Positions 25,333 to 34,086 of a stretch of DNA of 64,000 nt are shown piece after piece (positions within the stretch are counted from its first letter, which is position 1; each line of letters starts with the position of its first letter). The translations under genes and the position numbers were made by a program. The notes beneath the pieces were generated by a model. That model had not been told where the DNA came from and searched no databases. It saw nothing but the letters and a program-made list of their open reading frames with translations. Origin of the DNA: JAMPXD01 sp041481895 (GTDB lineage: Bacteria > Desulfobacterota > Desulfuromonadia > Geobacterales > Geobacteraceae); assembly GCA_041481895.1 (NCBI GenBank), contig JBGPCQ010000001.1, positions 1-64,000 of the forward strand, given 5' to 3'.

Positions 25333-26673
25333 TCAGTTGTCTCTATCAAACTCATGTTTGTTTACTTTAATCGCCTCTACGATCAAGTCGGCGGCAAGGA
25401 GTTTATTGACAACGGCATAGAGTTCCCAGACAGGCACCCGGATAATATTACTGATGTCAATCAAATCGTTTGTCCCGTCTGCATATGCTATAAAGTTCAG
25501 CATATCAGTCGCTACTCGATGCGAATATTTTGTCCCGATTGTTGGAAACAAGCCATGCCTGCCGAGTTGAGGTTCACAATGGCATGTCGCACGATATACT
25601 CTGTTACGTTCCAGCGAATCAATACAGTCTCTAAGTAGTGCGAACCCACCCTGCAGTCCTGCAGGTGTAATGAAGTTCAAATTATCGAGTGAAGTGTGAT
25701 ATTCGGGATATTCCCTGTATTTCGAGCGCATGACAGAAACGACTGGCAAATCTACTCCCGGACTGCAATACTGGCGTTCATCGCTGCCGCGGTCCAGGAA
25801 GGAATAGCGGATGAAGCCCGGGTGTTTGAAATTTAGGATGTTGAGGGCCGCCCTGTCGGCAAGCGTGTATCCATTTCTTGATGGGACAAAAGAATATACT
25901 CGTTCATCTCCTATGCATGTCACATTGAATCCTGCCACCACCTTCTCTTTCATACGGCTGATATTCATGCTCAGGTAGGTTATGGAGCCTATCGTCTCAG
26001 GGATAAAGATGATACGGTAGGTATAACGGCGCGGTTCGCTTGCTATCCACCTTGCCAGCATTGTTGTTACTACCGGTCCTGACAATTCGTTGTTCGCCAT
26101 CGAAGGGTGGCAGATATATGTCGACAAGAATATTTCTTCATCTGTTGATCCCGGTATGATCAATTCTCCATAAGTCAGATGACCTTCCTCCAGGGAACTA
26201 TCGATAAAGACCCGGTACGCTCCATCCTTAAGGCCACTTCTCAGATTGTGCGGGATACAGAAACCCCAGTGTTCCTTGTAGTATGAAGTAACATACGGTA
26301 TTGCATCAGGCTGGTCTTCTAGCGAGTAGAGATGCTCCTGCAATTCGGCAAGTGAAACAGTTTTGTCAATCGGGACTGAGTAGCCGACTACGTGCAGATT
26401 GTTCTCCTTGAAGTCAACTATTTTTTCGCCCTTTTCGTTAAGGATATAGGCGTCCCGTATGTTCCACTCCTTCGGAATAGTCCAATCAAAGACCTTTGTG
26501 CCGGAAGGGACTTCGTATATCTCCAGGGGGATATGTTCCTGTATAACCCTAAGCGTTTCCCTGACGCCGTCGCCGGTTATGCTGCGACAGATGGGGAACA
26601 AGTCAGCCATTAACTGATAAATTAATTGTCCGCAGTCATCAAAATCCGTTTGTGCTGTGCAGTATGACGTCAT
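25333..26673 (-). CDS. DUF4910-type aminopeptidase-like protein
   Basis: The protein has 446 residues from ATG 26671-26673 (GGAAGGA upstream, one base after the upstream stop). The core contains EEIFLSTYICHPSMANNELS, with His and Asn/Glu metal-ligand candidates, TYRIIFIPETIGSITYLS, and YHTSLDNLNFI. A C-terminal winged-helix-like domain follows (LIDISNIIRVPVWELYAVVN). This matches the M28-like DUF4910/DUF2172 family often found in surface-glycan loci. The enzyme may cleave an amide in a sugar substituent, but no substrate is established. It is translationally linked to the CBS-nucleotidyltransferase of the nonulosonate set. Confidence 0.8.
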   Translation of the reverse strand: MTSYCTAQTDFDDCGQLIYQLMADLFPICRSITGDGVRETLRVIQEHIPLEIYEVPSGTKVFDWTIPKEWNIRDAYILNEKGEKIVDFKENNLHVVGYSVPIDKTVSLAELQEHLYSLEDQPDAIPYVTSYYKEHWGFCIPHNLRSGLKDGAYRVFIDSSLEEGHLTYGELIIPGSTDEEIFLSTYICHPSMANNELSGPVVTTMLARWIASEPRRYTYRIIFIPETIGSITYLSMNISRMKEKVVAGFNVTCIGDERVYSFVPSRNGYTLADRAALNILNFKHPGFIRYSFLDRGSDERQYCSPGVDLPVVSVMRSKYREYPEYHTSLDNLNFITPAGLQGGFALLRDCIDSLERNRVYRATCHCEPQLGRHGLFPTIGTKYSHRVATDMLNFIAYADGTNDLIDISNIIRVPVWELYAVVNKLLAADLIVEAIKVNKHEFDRDN

Positions 26674-26674
26674 A

Positions 26675-28102
26675 TCATATCCTTCCGCTACGAACGTCTT
26701 CCTGGGCCCGAATATAGTCTTCGTGACGTCCGACATCGAGCCAGTACTCTATAATCGGGAAACTCACGACCAATCGCCCTTCCTCCAGCAGCTTCTGTAT
26801 CAAATCGGTCATGTCGAAGCGCTCGCCTTCGGGGATGTAGTCGCAGGCCGAGGGCTCCAGGAGGTAGATGCCGGCGTTGATGAAGAAGGTCAGGGTGGGC
26901 TTTTCCTTCAGTTTCGTGATCTTGACGTCTTCGCACTCCACAACGCCGAAGGGAACCTGCATCTCGTATTTGCGAACACCCACGGTGATCTTGGCGCCGT
27001 TTTCGCGATGGTAGGCAAACATCTCCTGAAATGGAACTCCGGTAAGAATGTCGCCGTTCATCACCAGGAAGGGACCGCTGGCCTTTTTCATCAACTTGAG
27101 ACCGCCTGCGGTGCCCATGGGGTGATCTTCCTTCAGGTAGTTAAGTTTCACCCCGAACGCATCACCGTCGCCAAAATGCTGCATGATGCTCTCGGGGAGG
27201 TAATGGGTGGTAAGGCTCACGTCCCGGATTCCAGCCCTGCGAAGCTGTTCGATGGTTCTCTCCAGCAGGGGGCGGTCCCCTACCGGGAGCATCGGTTTGG
27301 GAACCTGTTCCGTAAGGGGAAGCAGGCGCTTGCCGTAGCCTCCCGCCATGACCACAGCAGAAAGGTTGAGGTGATCCTCGCCGATAAGGTCTCTGCGCAG
27401 ATAGAAATCAACGACCGTGTTATCGCCATCTACCACCGGAAGGTGATTGATGTCATGCTGGTTCATCAGGTGCAGGGCCTGTGACGCCGAAATCGAGGGC
27501 TGCGCGGTTACGGGCTTGCTGCTGGCGATGTTGTCGCAGGAGCATTCGAGGGAAATCCCGCGAAGGACGGCCCGGCGGATATCGCCATCCGTCAGGAGGC
27601 CATGGAGCGTGGTGCCTTCCGAGCAGAGAATCAGAGCTCCGGTTCCTGCCCTGTCCAGTTGGGCGAGGGCTTCGGAGATGGAGGCGGACCGGTGTATGAC
27701 GACGCTGTCGAGGCGGCGTCTGGCCCGGGCCGCCCACTCTCCCTCGGCAAATAGGTCCCTGCGCAGCAGAAAATCCACTAACCGCCCCTCGGCGTCCAGA
27801 ACCGGCAGGTGATTTATGTCGTGCTGGTTCATGAGACAAAGCGCCTCGACCGGCAGAAGCTGCACACATGTGATGATCGGCATCCGGTTGGCAATGGTGC
27901 CGCACGGTTCGTTCATATCCATTTCCCTGAGCAGAGCACGGCGTACATCGCCGTCGGTCAGCAGACCATAAAGCTTTCTGCCCTCAATGCAGAGCGCCAG
28001 GGCGCCGGTCCCCGCCTTGTCCAGCTGGGCGATGGCCTCGGCAATCGAGAGGGTGGGGGAGATGACGACGTTTTCGTTTAGTTGCAAGGTAGTGGAGGTC
28101 AT
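26675..28102 (-). CDS. CBS-domain sugar nucleotidyltransferase (PtmE-like)
   Basis: A 475-residue protein in three parts. Two N-terminal CBS-pair units (residues about 15-120 and 130-235) each end with the repeated MNQHDINHLPV. A nucleotidyltransferase domain follows (VVMAGGYGKRLLPLTEQVPK, MGTAGGLKLMKKASG, MNGDILTGVPF). The same architecture occurs in PtmE, which makes the GDP-amino-sugar that begins legionaminic acid synthesis in Campylobacter. The neighbours (NeuB, LegC-like, NeuA) support that assignment here, though GDP specificity is inferred. Start ATG 28100-28102 with AAAGGTG upstream. Confidence 0.85.
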   Translation of the reverse strand: MTSTTLQLNENVVISPTLSIAEAIAQLDKAGTGALALCIEGRKLYGLLTDGDVRRALLREMDMNEPCGTIANRMPIITCVQLLPVEALCLMNQHDINHLPVLDAEGRLVDFLLRRDLFAEGEWAARARRRLDSVVIHRSASISEALAQLDRAGTGALILCSEGTTLHGLLTDGDIRRAVLRGISLECSCDNIASSKPVTAQPSISASQALHLMNQHDINHLPVVDGDNTVVDFYLRRDLIGEDHLNLSAVVMAGGYGKRLLPLTEQVPKPMLPVGDRPLLERTIEQLRRAGIRDVSLTTHYLPESIMQHFGDGDAFGVKLNYLKEDHPMGTAGGLKLMKKASGPFLVMNGDILTGVPFQEMFAYHRENGAKITVGVRKYEMQVPFGVVECEDVKITKLKEKPTLTFFINAGIYLLEPSACDYIPEGERFDMTDLIQKLLEEGRLVVSFPIIEYWLDVGRHEDYIRAQEDVRSGRI

Positions 28103-28119
28103 GGCTCACCTTTGATGGT

Positions 28120-29490
28120 TTATGATGCTCCATTCCAGTACTGCCTGGAAAGCTTGCCGGTTGACGGTTCCATCACGGCCACCGTCGTGGCGCCCGTGGC
28201 GTTGTTGGCGGCGACCCCGATCGCGCTCAACGCGTTCAGGGGGAAGGTTTCTTCGTCGAACACATACTGCCACCGGTGGAAAGGAACTTCGATGTCGAAA
28301 TTGTCATAGTGATAGGTCCCGGCGGCGGTCTTGAGCGCAAGCCAGGGCTGCGGCCCGAAGGTCGGCGTTTTAGAACGCACCTCCAGCACGTGCGTCGAGT
28401 TGTCGACCGCTGTCAACGACATGTCCAGCTCGCATGGCAGTTGGGGTGACAGGCCGAGCGCTCCGCGCATCGCCTCCAGCGCCTCGGAAAACCTGAACGG
28501 CACGTCCGGGAAATCCTTTGCCACGCGATTGAGCAGGTCAAGGACCCCCCCGATGTCCGGCCGCATGTCGCGAAAGTCATGATTGGTGAAGGCGAGCACC
28601 ACGGGTTTGCCTTCCCTGGCCTCCTGAAAGGACTGGCGCATATCGCTCTCCGCCATCAGCCGGTATCGCGTGCCGACATTGAGGCAGCGCGTGACCCAGC
28701 GACGACAGGTGCCGGGCACCTGGTAATCATCCGGCGAGGGGTGGAACGGCTGCCAGTTTGCCGGCGCGCGCCGCCAGTCGCCGAACCGCCCCCCCTCGAG
28801 ACCAAACTGGGTAGCATCCTCTTCCGTCGGGACCATTCCCTGACTGGAGTAGTCGAACGGGATGAACTGCTCAAGGAACCAGTGACTCTCCGGCCGGATC
28901 ACGTGGAACCCTGGACGGTGGGCGGCAGGAAACCATTTCCTGTCGATCACCCGTCTCGACAGGATCTGGTTAAGGCTGTCCGAGTTGGCCCACCAGTGGG
29001 TGGCGCAGCGATGGGCTTCCTTGCGGAAGGCATGCGGATGATAGTGGAAATGAAGCCCGTCCTGCGTCGAGATGGTCCCGTGCATCGTCTGCCGGTAGTG
29101 GTCGAAGATGTTGTGGTATCCCATGTCCCGGCGGCGGGGGTTGATCTCGTAATCGACGTGGTCGACGCAGAACCAGTTATAGACCCAGCCGCCGCCGAAG
29201 GAGTCGCGAATCCGGGTGCGGAACTCCTCGGACAGGCATTCCTTGAGCATGGCGTCGACCTTGTCCCACGTGTCATTGTAAGCGAGCAGGTGCGGATCCA
29301 CCACCTTCCTCACCGCCGATTCCAGTCCGCCCAAATCCACTTCCCCGGCCTGCAGGCGGCGCAGCATCGCGGCACTGGGTTCCAGATCGAGCTTGAAGAT
29401 CGACTTCAGCCGACTGAAAGTTGCATCGACCGATTCGTGGAGCGGACCTTCCGTATCGATACAATGGACGACGTAAACAGTTTCAGACAT
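28120..29490 (-). CDS. Unrecognised protein with deacetylase-like features
   Basis: A 456-residue protein from ATG 29488-29490 (GAGGTGA upstream). It begins SETVYVVHCIDTEGPLHESV and has GLHFHYHPHAF near residue 165, HRPGFHVIRPESHWFLEQ near 215 and LAFTNHDFRDMRPDI near 325. The scattered D, H and HDFR motifs, and the placement in a glycan cluster, suggest a distant carbohydrate-esterase or NodB-like TIM-barrel fold, but I cannot name a family. It sits between the CBS-nucleotidyltransferase and NeuB genes, so a step in nonulosonate synthesis or side-chain modification is plausible. Confidence 0.6.
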   Translation of the reverse strand: MSETVYVVHCIDTEGPLHESVDATFSRLKSIFKLDLEPSAAMLRRLQAGEVDLGGLESAVRKVVDPHLLAYNDTWDKVDAMLKECLSEEFRTRIRDSFGGGWVYNWFCVDHVDYEINPRRRDMGYHNIFDHYRQTMHGTISTQDGLHFHYHPHAFRKEAHRCATHWWANSDSLNQILSRRVIDRKWFPAAHRPGFHVIRPESHWFLEQFIPFDYSSQGMVPTEEDATQFGLEGGRFGDWRRAPANWQPFHPSPDDYQVPGTCRRWVTRCLNVGTRYRLMAESDMRQSFQEAREGKPVVLAFTNHDFRDMRPDIGGVLDLLNRVAKDFPDVPFRFSEALEAMRGALGLSPQLPCELDMSLTAVDNSTHVLEVRSKTPTFGPQPWLALKTAAGTYHYDNFDIEVPFHRWQYVFDEETFPLNALSAIGVAANNATGATTVAVMEPSTGKLSRQYWNGAS

Positions 29491-29555
29491 CAAGCTCACC
29501 TCGGAAATTCATGCAGCAATGCCGTTCATCTGTACATCAACACTCCTGCGGCAGG

Positions 29556-30608
29556 TCACCCCAGGTCCTCCCAGCGGATCACCTGGTCTTCCTGAAGATC
29601 CCGGGCTAGAGTGCGTCCCAGGGCGTACGAAATCTCGGCCGGTGATATGCCGGTACCGGGCCGCTTGGCGTCCAGGTCCGCCTCCGTAAGCACATGCCCC
29701 CGCGAAAGGGGACGGCGTGTCACCAGGCTCCGTCTGAACTTCTTGCGCTTCTCGATCTCGGCTTCGGTCACGATCCGGCTGCTCCCCCCAAGAGAAGTCT
29801 GAATGTTCCTTCCCTCTGCCACAATCGTCCGCAGTTCCGCCGGCGTGGCGGAAATGGCGTGGTCCCAACCCGGCATGTCCTGATCCAGAGTGAAATGCTT
29901 TTCGATGACGCAGGCCCCCAGCGCAATGGCCGCCAGGGGGATGGCGGTACCCATGGTGTGATCGCTGAAACCCACGGGGACGTCGAATGCCTGCTGCAAC
30001 GTGGCCATGTTCCGCAATTGGATCATATCGTAGTCGGGCGGATAGATTGAAATGCAGTGCAGCAGCACGATCTGATCATTCCCTTCGCCACGAACCGTTT
30101 CGACGGCCTTCTCGATTTCCGCCAGGGTCGCCATGCCGGTCGAGATGAGCATCGGCCGCTGCTTGCGGGCAACGTGCCTCAGCAGCGGCAGATGCACGAT
30201 GTCCATCGATGCGATCTTGTAGAAAGGCACATCCAGCTTTTCCAGCAAATCGGCTTCATCCGGCGAAAAAGGAGTCGAGCAGAAGGCGATTCCCCGCTCC
30301 CCGCAGTACGAATGGGCCTCCATATGCTGTTCGGTCGTGAACTGATAGGCTTTCACCATCTCCTTGAGAGTACCGAAATGACGCTTTTTGTCCGAATACT
30401 CGGAATTGCGGTCATACTCTTCCTTGGCGATGAGCGAGTTCTCCGTCCATGACTGGAACTTGACTGCATGAGCGCCGGCGTCGGCCGCGGCGTCTATGAG
30501 CTGCCGGCAAAGGTCCATGTCGCCGTTATGGTTGGAACCGATCTCGGCTATGATATAGGGAGGATTCTCTGGCCCAACCGGTACACCTCCAAATTGCACA
30601 CTTTTCAT
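29556..30608 (-). CDS. neuB: Nonulosonic acid synthase, NeuB family
   Basis: The protein has 350 residues from ATG 30606-30608, with a perfect AAAGGAG upstream and an ATGA overlap with the glycosyltransferase stop. The N-terminal TIM barrel has IIAEIGSNHNGDMDLCRQLI, AVKFQSW, FYKIASMDI, LISTGMATLAEI, VGFSDHTMGTAIPLAAIALG and VIEKHFTLDQ. The C-terminal SAF domain (residues about 285-350) caps the active site of the partner subunit. It condenses phosphoenolpyruvate with a six-carbon amino sugar to give a nine-carbon acid. Neighbours point to legionaminic- or sialic-type product; sequence alone does not decide which. Confidence 0.9.
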   Translation of the reverse strand: MKSVQFGGVPVGPENPPYIIAEIGSNHNGDMDLCRQLIDAAADAGAHAVKFQSWTENSLIAKEEYDRNSEYSDKKRHFGTLKEMVKAYQFTTEQHMEAHSYCGERGIAFCSTPFSPDEADLLEKLDVPFYKIASMDIVHLPLLRHVARKQRPMLISTGMATLAEIEKAVETVRGEGNDQIVLLHCISIYPPDYDMIQLRNMATLQQAFDVPVGFSDHTMGTAIPLAAIALGACVIEKHFTLDQDMPGWDHAISATPAELRTIVAEGRNIQTSLGGSSRIVTEAEIEKRKKFRRSLVTRRPLSRGHVLTEADLDAKRPGTGISPAEISYALGRTLARDLQEDQVIRWEDLG

Positions 30609-31522
30609 TTTGTCTCCTTTATGGGCGTCCACATTTTCTGCAATGCGGGATGGGCAACAGATGACCACCAGAGCGGGACCAGTTCCAGGTCGTTAAGGGC
30701 CTGAACATACTGCTCAAGCCGTGTCGGCTGGAGAACGACATGCCGGTGAAATGCTTCAACGTCTGAGGCCACCCGCTCTAACGCGGCAAGGCGGTCAGCC
30801 ATGGCACCCTCAAGTGGCATGGCACGCACGACCTGAAAATGATGCCGCACAAGCTCGCAGTCACTGATGATCTGCCGCGGGCCGAAGGGGGGCCTGACCC
30901 GTGCCATGTTTGCGCCGTGCTGCCGGTAGTCCATTCGGACGACGTCGTCGAAAGCCAGTCTGGCCCCCAACAGCCACGCCCGTGTCGCCAGGTACCAGTC
31001 CACGAGCGCTACGTCTGCGGGGATCGGCAGGCAGCGGCGCAGCAGTTTGGAGCGAAAGGTCGAGTTGGAAAGGCCGAAGATGTTGTTCCTGGGCAGGACA
31101 TCTCCAGGACTCGCGTGGGACGGCAGTCCAAAGGCAAGGCTTATGGCTCCGCCCCCCTGGTCCACGAGACGCAGGGCGCATCCTGCAAGATCGCTCGTCC
31201 GCAGTGACTCGCGGGCGGAAGCGACGCGGGAAGGATGCAGTATGTCGTCGCTGTCGACCAGCACCACCCCGTCGCAGGTTTCCACCAAGCGCTCCAGCGC
31301 GCGCTGTCGAATCTGGGCCGGGGTTTCGCCGGGAGCGGACGGCACCCATGTTGCGTTCGGATCACCGCCCATGGCGTCGATGGCGGCATCTGCAGTCAAG
31401 ATGTCCAGTCCTATCCACAGCGTATGGTCATGATCGGTTTGCTCACGCACGGAGCGATACCAGTCCGGCAGGTATTCTTCTACGCCAGGATATATGGTTG
31501 TATAAAGGGCTAGTGTTTTTAT
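30605..31522 (-). CDS. Glycosyltransferase family 2-like protein, probable ATA start
   Basis: The standard-codon frame starts at GTG 31450, but in-frame sequence upstream continues the protein naturally (KTLALYTTIYPGVEEYLPDW then YRSV) up to an ATA at 31520-31522. The ATA is preceded by AAGGGAGG four bases away. No ATG, GTG or TTG exists between a stop near 31547 and 31450. The missing piece is the first strand of a GT-A fold, so the shorter form is implausible. The 305-residue protein has VVLVDSDDILHPSRV (DxD) and a C-terminal helical region. The likely role is transfer of the nonulosonate or a neighbouring sugar. Confidence 0.7.
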   Translation of the reverse strand: MKTLALYTTIYPGVEEYLPDWYRSVREQTDHDHTLWIGLDILTADAAIDAMGGDPNATWVPSAPGETPAQIRQRALERLVETCDGVVLVDSDDILHPSRVASARESLRTSDLAGCALRLVDQGGGAISLAFGLPSHASPGDVLPRNNIFGLSNSTFRSKLLRRCLPIPADVALVDWYLATRAWLLGARLAFDDVVRMDYRQHGANMARVRPPFGPRQIISDCELVRHHFQVVRAMPLEGAMADRLAALERVASDVEAFHRHVVLQPTRLEQYVQALNDLELVPLWWSSVAHPALQKMWTPIKETK

Positions 31523-31564
31523 GGCGCCTCCCTTGAATAGCCGATATCATCGCCCGTGCTCGGC

Positions 31565-32272
31565 TCAGCGCTGACCGTTCTGGTCGAGCCGCAATAGAAC
31601 TTCCGCCATTGCCCAGTCGTCATAGGTATCAATATCCAGCCCCCGCTGCCAAGGGATTTCCCACCCTGTTTTTTCCGCCGTGTGGTAGGTGCCCTCACGG
31701 CGGAGGACCGCGGTTTTCGCCCACCAGATGGCGCCGGTGGGACAGAACAACTCCGGTAAATCCTGGCTTCGCTGGGTCATGGCGTCCTTGAAGACCGGGT
31801 CCAGCCTGAATTCATTGTCCCGGCGCATGGCCCACCAGGGGTTCTGCCAGCCATAGCGAACCACGGAAAGCTGGGAGCCGGCGCCGGTGTCGACAAACTG
31901 CCGGTGGCTGTCCGCGATGTCGAGGGCTGTCTTGAGGGGACAGTTCGGCATCAGTTGGCACACGAAGCCGTATCTGTCTCCGTCGGGGTCAACCCTGAGC
32001 AGCATATCAACCGTGGCGGCGGACACGGGGGTGATGTCGTCAGCGAGATTCGGGTCACGCAGAAAAGGGACTTCCGCCCCGTGCCGTTGAGCAGTTTCGG
32101 CGATCTCAAGACAATCCGTACTGACCAGGATCCGCTCGAATATCCCGCTCTGGGCGGCAGCCTCAATGGTGTATGCAATGAGAGGCTTCCCCCTCATTTG
32201 TTTAAGGTTTTTCTTGGGAATCCTCTTGGACCCCCCCCTCGCGGGAATCACCGCGATACATGCTTCCGGCAT
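31565..32272 (-). CDS. Acylneuraminate cytidylyltransferase-type CMP-sugar synthetase
   Basis: The protein has 235 residues from ATG 32270-32272, preceded by GGAGG; an upstream in-frame start is unlikely. The P-loop-like CTP motif is VIPARGGSKRIPKKN, followed by RILVSTDCLEIAETA, LMPNCPLKTALDI and the C-terminal DIDTYDDWAMAEVLL. It activates a nonulosonic acid with CTP (NeuA/PseF/LegF family). The CTP motif is encoded by a run of eight G residues. It follows the NeuD-like gene by 22 bases. Confidence 0.88.
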   Translation of the reverse strand: MPEACIAVIPARGGSKRIPKKNLKQMRGKPLIAYTIEAAAQSGIFERILVSTDCLEIAETAQRHGAEVPFLRDPNLADDITPVSAATVDMLLRVDPDGDRYGFVCQLMPNCPLKTALDIADSHRQFVDTGAGSQLSVVRYGWQNPWWAMRRDNEFRLDPVFKDAMTQRSQDLPELFCPTGAIWWAKTAVLRREGTYHTAEKTGWEIPWQRGLDIDTYDDWAMAEVLLRLDQNGQR

Positions 32273-32294
32273 CAGTGTGCCCCTCCACCCGTTC

Positions 32295-32924
32295 TCATCT
32301 GATCCTCTTCGCCGGGCTTCCCACATACGTTCCAGGATCCGTGATGTCCTTCACCACCGTCGAGCCGGCGCCGATCAGGCACCCTTCACAGATGTCGACG
32401 TATTGGATGACCGTGGCACCGGTTCCGATCATGCTGTTATGACCGATGGTTACCCCGCCGCTGAGCGTCACCCCCGGTGCGATGTGGACGTTGTCCCCGA
32501 TCCGGCAGTCATGCTCGACAGTGCTGTTTGTATTGATGATACAGCTCTGGCCAATCTCAGTGCCGCTATTCACTACTACCCCGTCAAAGACGACTGTCCC
32601 GTCTCCCAGCACAACCGCCTCGTTAACAACAGCACTGGGGGAAATAATTACCGGGAAATCAAACCCGATTACGGAAAATTCATGCTGCAGCCTGATCCTC
32701 ATGTCTGAAATGTCGATTTTCCCTTTGCCGATTATCGCCTTGCCGGGCCCGTGGGTTCTGATCATCTCCGGGAGGATGCAGTCATCGCCAAGATGGAAAA
32801 TCCCGAGAATCGAGCCCCGATCGTGCCTGTCGGTATATCCCGTTACTTCATAACCAGATTTTTTCAGGACGCTTATCAGGACCTTTGCGTGCCCTCCACC
32901 GCCGATAACGACAATCCTATTCAT
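32295..32924 (-). CDS. NeuD-like sugar O/N-acyltransferase
   Basis: The protein has 209 residues from ATG 32922-32924, overlapping the aminotransferase stop. The N-terminal Rossmann-like part (NRIVVIGGGGHAKVLISVL) is typical of NeuD/PglD proteins. The C-terminal left-handed beta-helix has GDNVHIAPGVTLSGGVTIG and CLIGAGSTVVKDITDPGTYV, with the catalytic His in VEHDCRIGDNVH. It most likely N-acetylates the 4-amino sugar made by the adjacent aminotransferase, as PglD and LegH do. O-acetylation of the finished nonulosonate is the alternative. Confidence 0.85.
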   Translation of the reverse strand: MNRIVVIGGGGHAKVLISVLKKSGYEVTGYTDRHDRGSILGIFHLGDDCILPEMIRTHGPGKAIIGKGKIDISDMRIRLQHEFSVIGFDFPVIISPSAVVNEAVVLGDGTVVFDGVVVNSGTEIGQSCIINTNSTVEHDCRIGDNVHIAPGVTLSGGVTIGHNSMIGTGATVIQYVDICEGCLIGAGSTVVKDITDPGTYVGSPAKRIR

Positions 32925-34071
32925 GGCGTAGCCAGTCGATAACATAGTCGATGTCTTGTTCCTGCAGGTTCGAACTGCATGGGATATTCAGTGTGATTTC
33001 CAGCATCCTTAAGGCTTTCTCAATACGGTAGTGCCGACAATCGCGGTATGGCAGCTGCAGGTGGTTCAGATGCCAGACGGGCCTCGTCTGGATGCCCTTC
33101 ACCTTCAGGTATTCCATCAATTCTTCCCGGTCTTTTCCGTAGACATTCCTGTCGATCTGCACCGGATACATCCAATGGTTGTTCTGGGCATAAGGGGGAC
33201 TGTCGGCAAGGGTCAGACCATCGATCTTTTCTATTTTCTCCTTGTACCTCAGGAAGTTTTTCCGCTTTGTTGCCAGGAATTCGGGCAGCAGCTCAAGCTG
33301 GGCTACCCCGATCGCTGCCTGGACGTTGGTCAGTCGGAAATTGTAGCCGATTTCGTTATGCACGTACCGGACCTCGTCATCTTTCGCCTGGGTTGTAAGG
33401 TACTTGGCCTTTTCGGCAAATTCCGGAACGTTGGAGATGATCATTCCACCGCCGCCGGTAGTGATAATCTTGTTGCCGTTGAATGAGAAGCAGCCGATGT
33501 CGCCCATGGTTCCTGTATGCCTTTTTTCCAGTTCCGGATTGACATAAAAGGTGCCGAGGCTTTCGGTTGCATCCTCAACGATCCTGATATTGCGGTCACG
33601 ACAGATTGCCACCAGTTCGTCCATCCTGACGGCATTGCCGAATATGTGAACCGGCATAATCGCGGCAATTCTCTTGCCCGTGCGCTTGTTGTAGGTATTG
33701 CCGAGTCTGGTTTCGGTTTCTTCCCGCAGAAAATCTGCTGTTTTTTCAATGTCGATGTTGTAGTAATCGTCGCAATCCATGAAAACCGGTTCAGCTCCCA
33801 GATATTTTACCGAGTTTGCAGACGCAATGAAGGTAAGCGTCGGGACAATGACTTCTTCACCGGGGAGCACTCCGACAATCCTGAGAGCGACCTGAAGTGC
33901 CGCAGTCCCGTTGACGCAGGCGACTGCATGGGAAGCTCCCGTGAACGTGCCGAAATCCTTCTCGAATTTCTCAACATACTTGCCGGCCGTGGAAACCCAT
34001 TCCGTATCCAGACATTCCTTGACATAATTCCATTCATTTCCCTTCAATGTAGGAACAGAAAGAGGTATCAT
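32917..34071 (-). CDS. LegC-like PLP-dependent sugar aminotransferase
   Basis: A 384-residue DegT/DnrJ/EryC1/StrS family protein: MIPLSVPTLKGNEWNYVKEC, NGTAALQVALRIVGVLPGEE, VPTLTFIASANSVKYLGAEP, EDATESLGT and the PLP-lysine segment SFNGNKIITTGGGGMI. It matches the LegC-type subgroup, which aminates a UDP- or GDP-4-keto-sugar at C4. Together with the NeuD-like acetyltransferase and NeuB it forms a standard route to a 5,7-diamino nonulosonate. A 4,6-dehydratase should supply its substrate; the SDR gene downstream of LegC's promoter side (34087) is the candidate. Confidence 0.85.
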   Translation of the reverse strand: MIPLSVPTLKGNEWNYVKECLDTEWVSTAGKYVEKFEKDFGTFTGASHAVACVNGTAALQVALRIVGVLPGEEVIVPTLTFIASANSVKYLGAEPVFMDCDDYYNIDIEKTADFLREETETRLGNTYNKRTGKRIAAIMPVHIFGNAVRMDELVAICRDRNIRIVEDATESLGTFYVNPELEKRHTGTMGDIGCFSFNGNKIITTGGGGMIISNVPEFAEKAKYLTTQAKDDEVRYVHNEIGYNFRLTNVQAAIGVAQLELLPEFLATKRKNFLRYKEKIEKIDGLTLADSPPYAQNNHWMYPVQIDRNVYGKDREELMEYLKVKGIQTRPVWHLNHLQLPYRDCRHYRIEKALRMLEITLNIPCSSNLQEQDIDYVIDWLRHE

Positions 34072-34086
34072 AGTATATTCATCCCT

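Noticed and set aside
28579..29595. 338-codon plus-strand open frame
   Set aside because: It is opposite the 28120-29490 gene, which has a good ribosome site and overlaps nothing else; the plus frame has no start signal.
32231..32238. C8/G8 tract in the CMP-sugar synthetase gene as a phase-variation site
   Set aside because: It encodes the invariant PARGGSK motif in a GC-rich gene and is only eight bases, so it is explained by the protein sequence; kept only as a note.
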